DNA of 64,000 nt from Aaosphaeria pasadenensis (taxonomy: Eukaryota; Ascomycota; Dothideomycetes; Pleosporales), in assembly GCA_022813625.1 (NCBI GenBank), contig JAKLMB010000014.1:1-64000 (forward strand), read 5' to 3'. Positions 60,316 to 64,000 of this stretch are shown here, piece by piece. The notes under the pieces are model-generated. The model did no database searches and was not told the origin of the DNA. It saw only the letters and a program-made list of their open reading frames with translations. Numbering within the stretch: the first letter of the stretch is position 1; each line of letters starts with the position of its first letter. A program made the translations under genes and the position numbers.

Positions 60316-62230
60316 ATGATGAAGCTCCTTTGGCTGGGTGCCTCTATCATCGCACCGGCTGTTGTCCAGGCCGAGCAGTCCTCCTACCACAATCCAATTC
60401 TTCCTGGATTCCACCCAGACCCATCCTGCATCTTCGTACCGGAGTACAACGAAACCTTCTTCTGCACGTCTTCAACATTCAGCTGGTTCCCGGGCCTACC
60501 CGTCTACGCCAGTCGGGACCTCGTGCACTGGAAGCATGTATCCAACGCGCTGAGCCGGCCAGACCAACTGCCATACCTTGGCTACCTGAACCGCGGACAG
60601 AGCGGGATCTACGCGCCGACGATTCGGTACAGAGATGGGGTCTTCACGATCATGACGACGTTGGCGAACCAGGCGCTTCCGAGGGAGAACCTTACTCGCT
60701 GGGACAACATCATCTTCAACACTCGGGACCCGTACGGCGAGTGGGACGACCCGATTCACTACTACGGCCCGGGTATCGACCCCACGCCGTTCTGGGACGA
60801 CGATGGCGTCGCTTGGGTTACCAGCACCTTCAACTCTTCCGGTGTCGTCCAGGCTCCTGTGAACCTCACCACGGGGGAGGTCACGTTGCCGTACAGGTGG
60901 CTATGGCTCGGGTCCGGAGGAGCTGCTCCAGAAGGGGCCCGCGTGATCAAGAAGGACGGATGGTACTACGCACTGCTTGCGGAGGGCGGGACTCGCGAGA
61001 AGCACATGGTGACGATGGCACGGTCTCGAAGCCTTCACGGGCCGTACGAGGGCGCACCGAACAACCCGCTGCTGACGGCTTACAACAACACGAACTCCTA
61101 TTTCCAAGCCGTAGGCCACGCGGATCTGTTCCAAGATGCTAAAGGCCAGTGGTGGGCGTCTGGTCTCGCGGTGCGTGCCGGCGGGAACTACGCGGATGAT
61201 CCATACCACGCGAACTTCCCGATGGGACGGGAGACCTTCCTCGTGCCGGTAGAGTGGCCTGAAGGCGAGTTTCCCATCTTCCAGAACGTCTCGGGCACCA
61301 TGAGTGGAGACTTCACTCTGCCACAACCGTCTGGACCTGAGACGGTGCCTCACCAGGGCAGTGGGCAGTTGGCCGATGCGAACGATGAAGTAGACTTCAA
61401 ACCAGGGTCTCAACTTCCGCCTCACTTCCTCCACTGGCGCATTCCCCACGTGAAGAACTACAAAGTGTCGCCAGAAGGCCACGAGAACCAACTAGCCTTG
61501 AGGTCTTCCGTGCTCAATCTGACGGGCTTCGACGGCGACTCGTCGCTCGGCCTAGGCCAGACATTTGTATCTCGAAGACAGTCGCACTCGCTATTCAAGT
61601 TCAGCGTCGAGATCGACTGGAAAGGCCACTTGACGAGGGACTCCGAAGAGGTCGGCGTGTCCGTCATGCAAGACCAGTCGCAGCATTTCGACATCGGAAT
61701 CGTGCAACTCAGCTCTACGGAGCCGAAGAACAAGACCTCTGGAACGCTGTACCCAGTGCCTGAGAACGAATTCGGTCCCATCCCTGATATCACCAAGTTA
61801 GTCCCCGACGCTGAGCCGAAGCCGTACATTCGATTCGGCGGGATAGGCATCACGGGATTCCGTCGGGCGAATGCGACGAGGTGGGCTGAAGACTTGACGG
61901 AGCTGCCGGAGGAGTGGGCAGATTCAAAGCTGAAGTTCCAGATCGAGGCGGTCAATACGACGCATTATAGCTTTTCTGCGGGTCCGGCTGGTTCGAGTGA
62001 CGAGAACTTGAGGGTCTTTGGATATACGAGGGGCGATCTGATGGTGCCTATTTATTCTGGTAAGAGATACCCTTTTGTGAATGACGAGATCACTCAACTA
62101 ATTGCATGGTCTAGGTACTACTGTCGGCGCGTATGCAACGAGCAATGGACGCTATGGCGAGGGCGCATTCACTGCATACCTTTCTAAATGGAGATACACT
62201 GGCATAAAGCAGGTGATTGAAGAGCCTTGA
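60316..62230 (+). CDS. Secreted GH43 beta-xylosidase/arabinofuranosidase
   Basis: Two exons, 60316-62059 and 62115-62230, give 619 residues. A signal peptide (ATG-ATG start, hydrophobic, ending near VVQA) leads into the five-bladed propeller of glycoside hydrolase family 43. Expected acids are visible: the base Asp35 in PILPGFHPDPS, an Asp in GIDPTPFWDDDG, and the acid Glu in YYALLAEGGT. A C-terminal beta-sandwich follows (DGDSSLGLGQTFVSRRQSHS). The intron has a caactaatt branch site; splicing gives GTTVGAYATSNGRYGEGAFT, the usual end of this group. Several NxS/T sites fit secretion. Cleaves xylose or arabinose from hemicellulose outside the cell. Coding DNA looks richer in GC than neighbouring genes. 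Convergent with the PH-domain gene. Confidence 0.92.
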
Positions 62231-62760
62231 GCTTGAATGATGAAAACGAAAAGAAAGAAAGAAAGTTTCGTGCTTGAAATGTAAACATGATTAATACAAT
62301 GAAATATGATCAAAAGAATTATGTGAAGGGGCGATAATGACTGCACCAGAGGTACAAATAAACCCGACTACTGCGACCCTAGTTCTCTGCAAAAGCAATC
62401 AGTGCACCTCGATGCCTAGTCAACATGTCAGGGTACGGATATCTTATGACTGGGAATGGTCTTCTACGGATGACAGTATGGATGATGGGCGTGGTGATTA
62501 AGGGGTGGGGATTGGTATAACTATATATTGCGAACAGCATGGAGTGGTTGTCTTCATGGAACTAAGTGAGGAAGTGGGAGAACTAGATGTATGTATGTAC
62601 TCCTATTCTGTAGAAGACAACGCTATGAACCTTGGCGAATGGAAACAACAATCATTGCACTGCGCCAAGACGATATTACGTCTGGACACAGGTGCATGGT
62701 ATCTCGATATGTGCTGCACGAAAAGTAATCCGAAGAAAGTGAGAATATGATCCTCGACGT
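62231..62760. other. Convergent intergenic region
   Basis: Between two 3' ends. AT-rich near 62240-62330. No feature identified. Confidence 0.5.
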
Positions 62761-64000
62761 TTACGCCTGTCCATTTTCTTCCCCAGCTGTGCTTCTGGGA
62801 ACAGTGCCGTTGCCGTCATCACCTGCACTCGCCTTGTTCCCACCCTGCGCCTCCTCGATCCTGAAATCCTGCCCCATCGAGGCCTGCACCCTCTCGATCT
62901 CGTTCTGGATCGCTAAAACCCAGTGGTCTCGCTCGGCTCGACTTCTGGCTCGGAAGACAACACTCCTTCCCTTACTCCCCAGCTTCGCCACACGTTTCAA
63001 CTTCTTTCTCCGACTCTCGTTGGCATGCTGAAAGCCCCCGCCAGCGCCCTCTTCTGCTCTGAACCAGGACTTACTCTTCCCGTGCCAGACAACGAAGGTC
63101 GTCATTACGTCTTCATCCGTGGATGTCCAACCATCTTCGAGATAGATACGAGGGAGAGCATGATGACCAGGCTTGTTGGCATCGAATGTTTGGTTCTGGT
63201 ACAGCAAATCCGATTCGGTCAAGAAACCCGAGTACACATAACAATCCTTCAGGTCCAGGTTCGCTATGCGCTCATGATGGATATGGGCAAGCTGCTTGCC
63301 GACTCTACTCCTCAACACATCTTGAAAGATGACAAGGTTTCCTGCCGTTAACATGACACTACAACGTGTGAAAGGCGCGTGGATCCTTGGTTTGCGGTAG
63401 AGCAGTCCGCTCAGGTGGATGCTACGACAGCAGGCAATCCCGCAGAGATTATACAGTTCCGGGCAAGCGTATGACTGCGTGACCTCCCATTTTCTGGCAA
63501 ACTGACCGACATAAGCCTCAGCTTCTTCGTCAATGTTCAAGACCTTGAAGTTTCGATTTCGGGTACGCTTGAACAAGGTAATGTCCGATGCCGTCCGATG
63601 TTTCCAATACTTGGCGAGGGCACGGAGATGCTTAATCCATTCTTTTCGACGTGTCTTGTTGGCGGCCTGCAAGCGAATAATTAAACCGTTGCGCATGACA
63701 AGCTCAAAGGTTCGTTCGAGGTCAAGGTCTCTTGTCGCTCCATCCTCTCTGGTAGAGTCCTCCACCTCCTCATCAAAGTCGATATCGGAGCCATCCTCAA
63801 TTACCTCATCGACCGGATCTGCACCTTTCTTTGCCTTGCGGACCTTGATGATGTCGGCCATGTCGATGTATCCGTCGCAAGTAAGAAGATTTTGGCGCTT
63901 TCGCTCTGCTTCGTCTGCAGCATCCTCGTCGTGGAGTCGTCTAGTCTCTGGCGTACCCGTGTGACCCATCAACCACTCAATGCGCTGTTGATCGACGGGA
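62761..64000 (-). CDS. PH-domain protein (Spo71-like), 3' part
   Basis: The minus-strand frame is open from the right edge of the window (QQRIEWLMGHTGTPETRRLH near the edge) to its stop, so about 410 C-terminal residues are present and the start is missing. Features: an acidic stretch (EVIEDGSDIDFDEEVEDS), a PH-like end (LQAANKTRRKEWIKHLRALA), and a second PH-like region (FTRCSVMLTAGNLVIFQDV ... RARSRAERDHWVLAIQNEIE). Tandem PH domains with LAHIHHERIANLDLKDCYVY resemble fungal Spo71/Mug56-type proteins that bind phosphoinositides and act on the forespore membrane in yeast. In filamentous fungi the role is unknown. Confidence 0.75.
   Translation of the reverse strand, partial: PVDQQRIEWLMGHTGTPETRRLHDEDAADEAERKRQNLLTCDGYIDMADIIKVRKAKKGADPVDEVIEDGSDIDFDEEVEDSTREDGATRDLDLERTFELVMRNGLIIRLQAANKTRRKEWIKHLRALAKYWKHRTASDITLFKRTRNRNFKVLNIDEEAEAYVGQFARKWEVTQSYACPELYNLCGIACCRSIHLSGLLYRKPRIHAPFTRCSVMLTAGNLVIFQDVLRSRVGKQLAHIHHERIANLDLKDCYVYSGFLTESDLLYQNQTFDANKPGHHALPRIYLEDGWTSTDEDVMTTFVVWHGKSKSWFRAEEGAGGGFQHANESRRKKLKRVAKLGSKGRSVVFRARSRAERDHWVLAIQNEIERVQASMGQDFRIEEAQGGNKASAGDDGNGTVPRSTAGEENGQA

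Noticed and set aside
60264..61142. Plus-strand frame of 292 codons overlapping the GH43 gene
   Set aside because: Arg/Pro-rich translation in an alternate frame of a GC-rich gene; the GH43 frame carries the family motifs.
1..64000. tRNA or rRNA genes
   Set aside because: I scanned for B-box-like words (GGTTCRANNC) and found no match with a plausible A box and acceptor pairing. A covariance-model search would be decisive.

Overview
The window is nuclear DNA of a filamentous ascomycete (Pezizomycotina). The evidence is many short introns (about 45-130 nt) with GT..AG ends and CTAAC/CTAAT branch points, the gene families present (Zn2Cys6 regulator, CFEM receptor, rhodopsin-domain membrane proteins, AAAP and DIP5-like amino-acid transporters, GH43), compact genes separated by long spacers, and a RIP-like AT-rich tract at the left edge. 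I cannot fix the class or genus.

Layout. 1-858 is a CpG-free, TpA-rich tract typical of a RIP-mutated repeat, ending sharply. It is followed by a decayed LigB/DODA-type ring-cleavage dioxygenase (1673-2636), an intact hydantoinase/oxoprolinase-DUF917 fusion gene (3254-6501) and a convergent rhodopsin-domain membrane protein (6564-8030). After a 4.3 kb spacer come an AAAP amino-acid transporter (12322-13823) and a Ser/Thr/Pro-rich single-pass membrane protein (14313-15577). Two gene-poor stretches (15.6-21.7 kb and 23.6-30.1 kb) flank a DIP5-like amino-acid permease (21713-23578).

From 30 kb genes are denser: a RING-YEATS protein (30063-30933), a Zn2Cys6 regulator (31338-34150) divergent from a full-length ABCB/MDR transporter (35165-39523), and a divergent pair of unrecognised paralogues (40080-41582 and 42037-43905). 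Then follow a CFEM-domain Pth11-like receptor (45314-47101) converging on a cyclase-family metal hydrolase (47203-48248), a multi-pass membrane protein (49004-50339), a Yvc1-type TRP channel (51901-53981), translation factor eIF2-alpha (54795-55840), an MFS sugar transporter (57304-59334) divergent from a secreted GH43 glycosidase (60316-62230), and the 3' part of a PH-domain (Spo71-like) gene running off the right edge.

Functional links suggested by arrangement: regulator plus efflux pump (34-39.5 kb), and sugar uptake plus hemicellulose hydrolysis from one promoter carrying an XlnR-type GGCTAAA site (57.3-62.2 kb). There is no polyketide or nonribosomal-peptide core gene and no sign of a classical secondary-metabolite cluster. 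The least explained items are the divergent paralogue pair at 40-44 kb and the RING-YEATS fusion. Exon borders were worked out by hand from splice signals, reading phase and remembered family consensus; every complete model given closes in frame except the first junction of the 49004-50339 gene.
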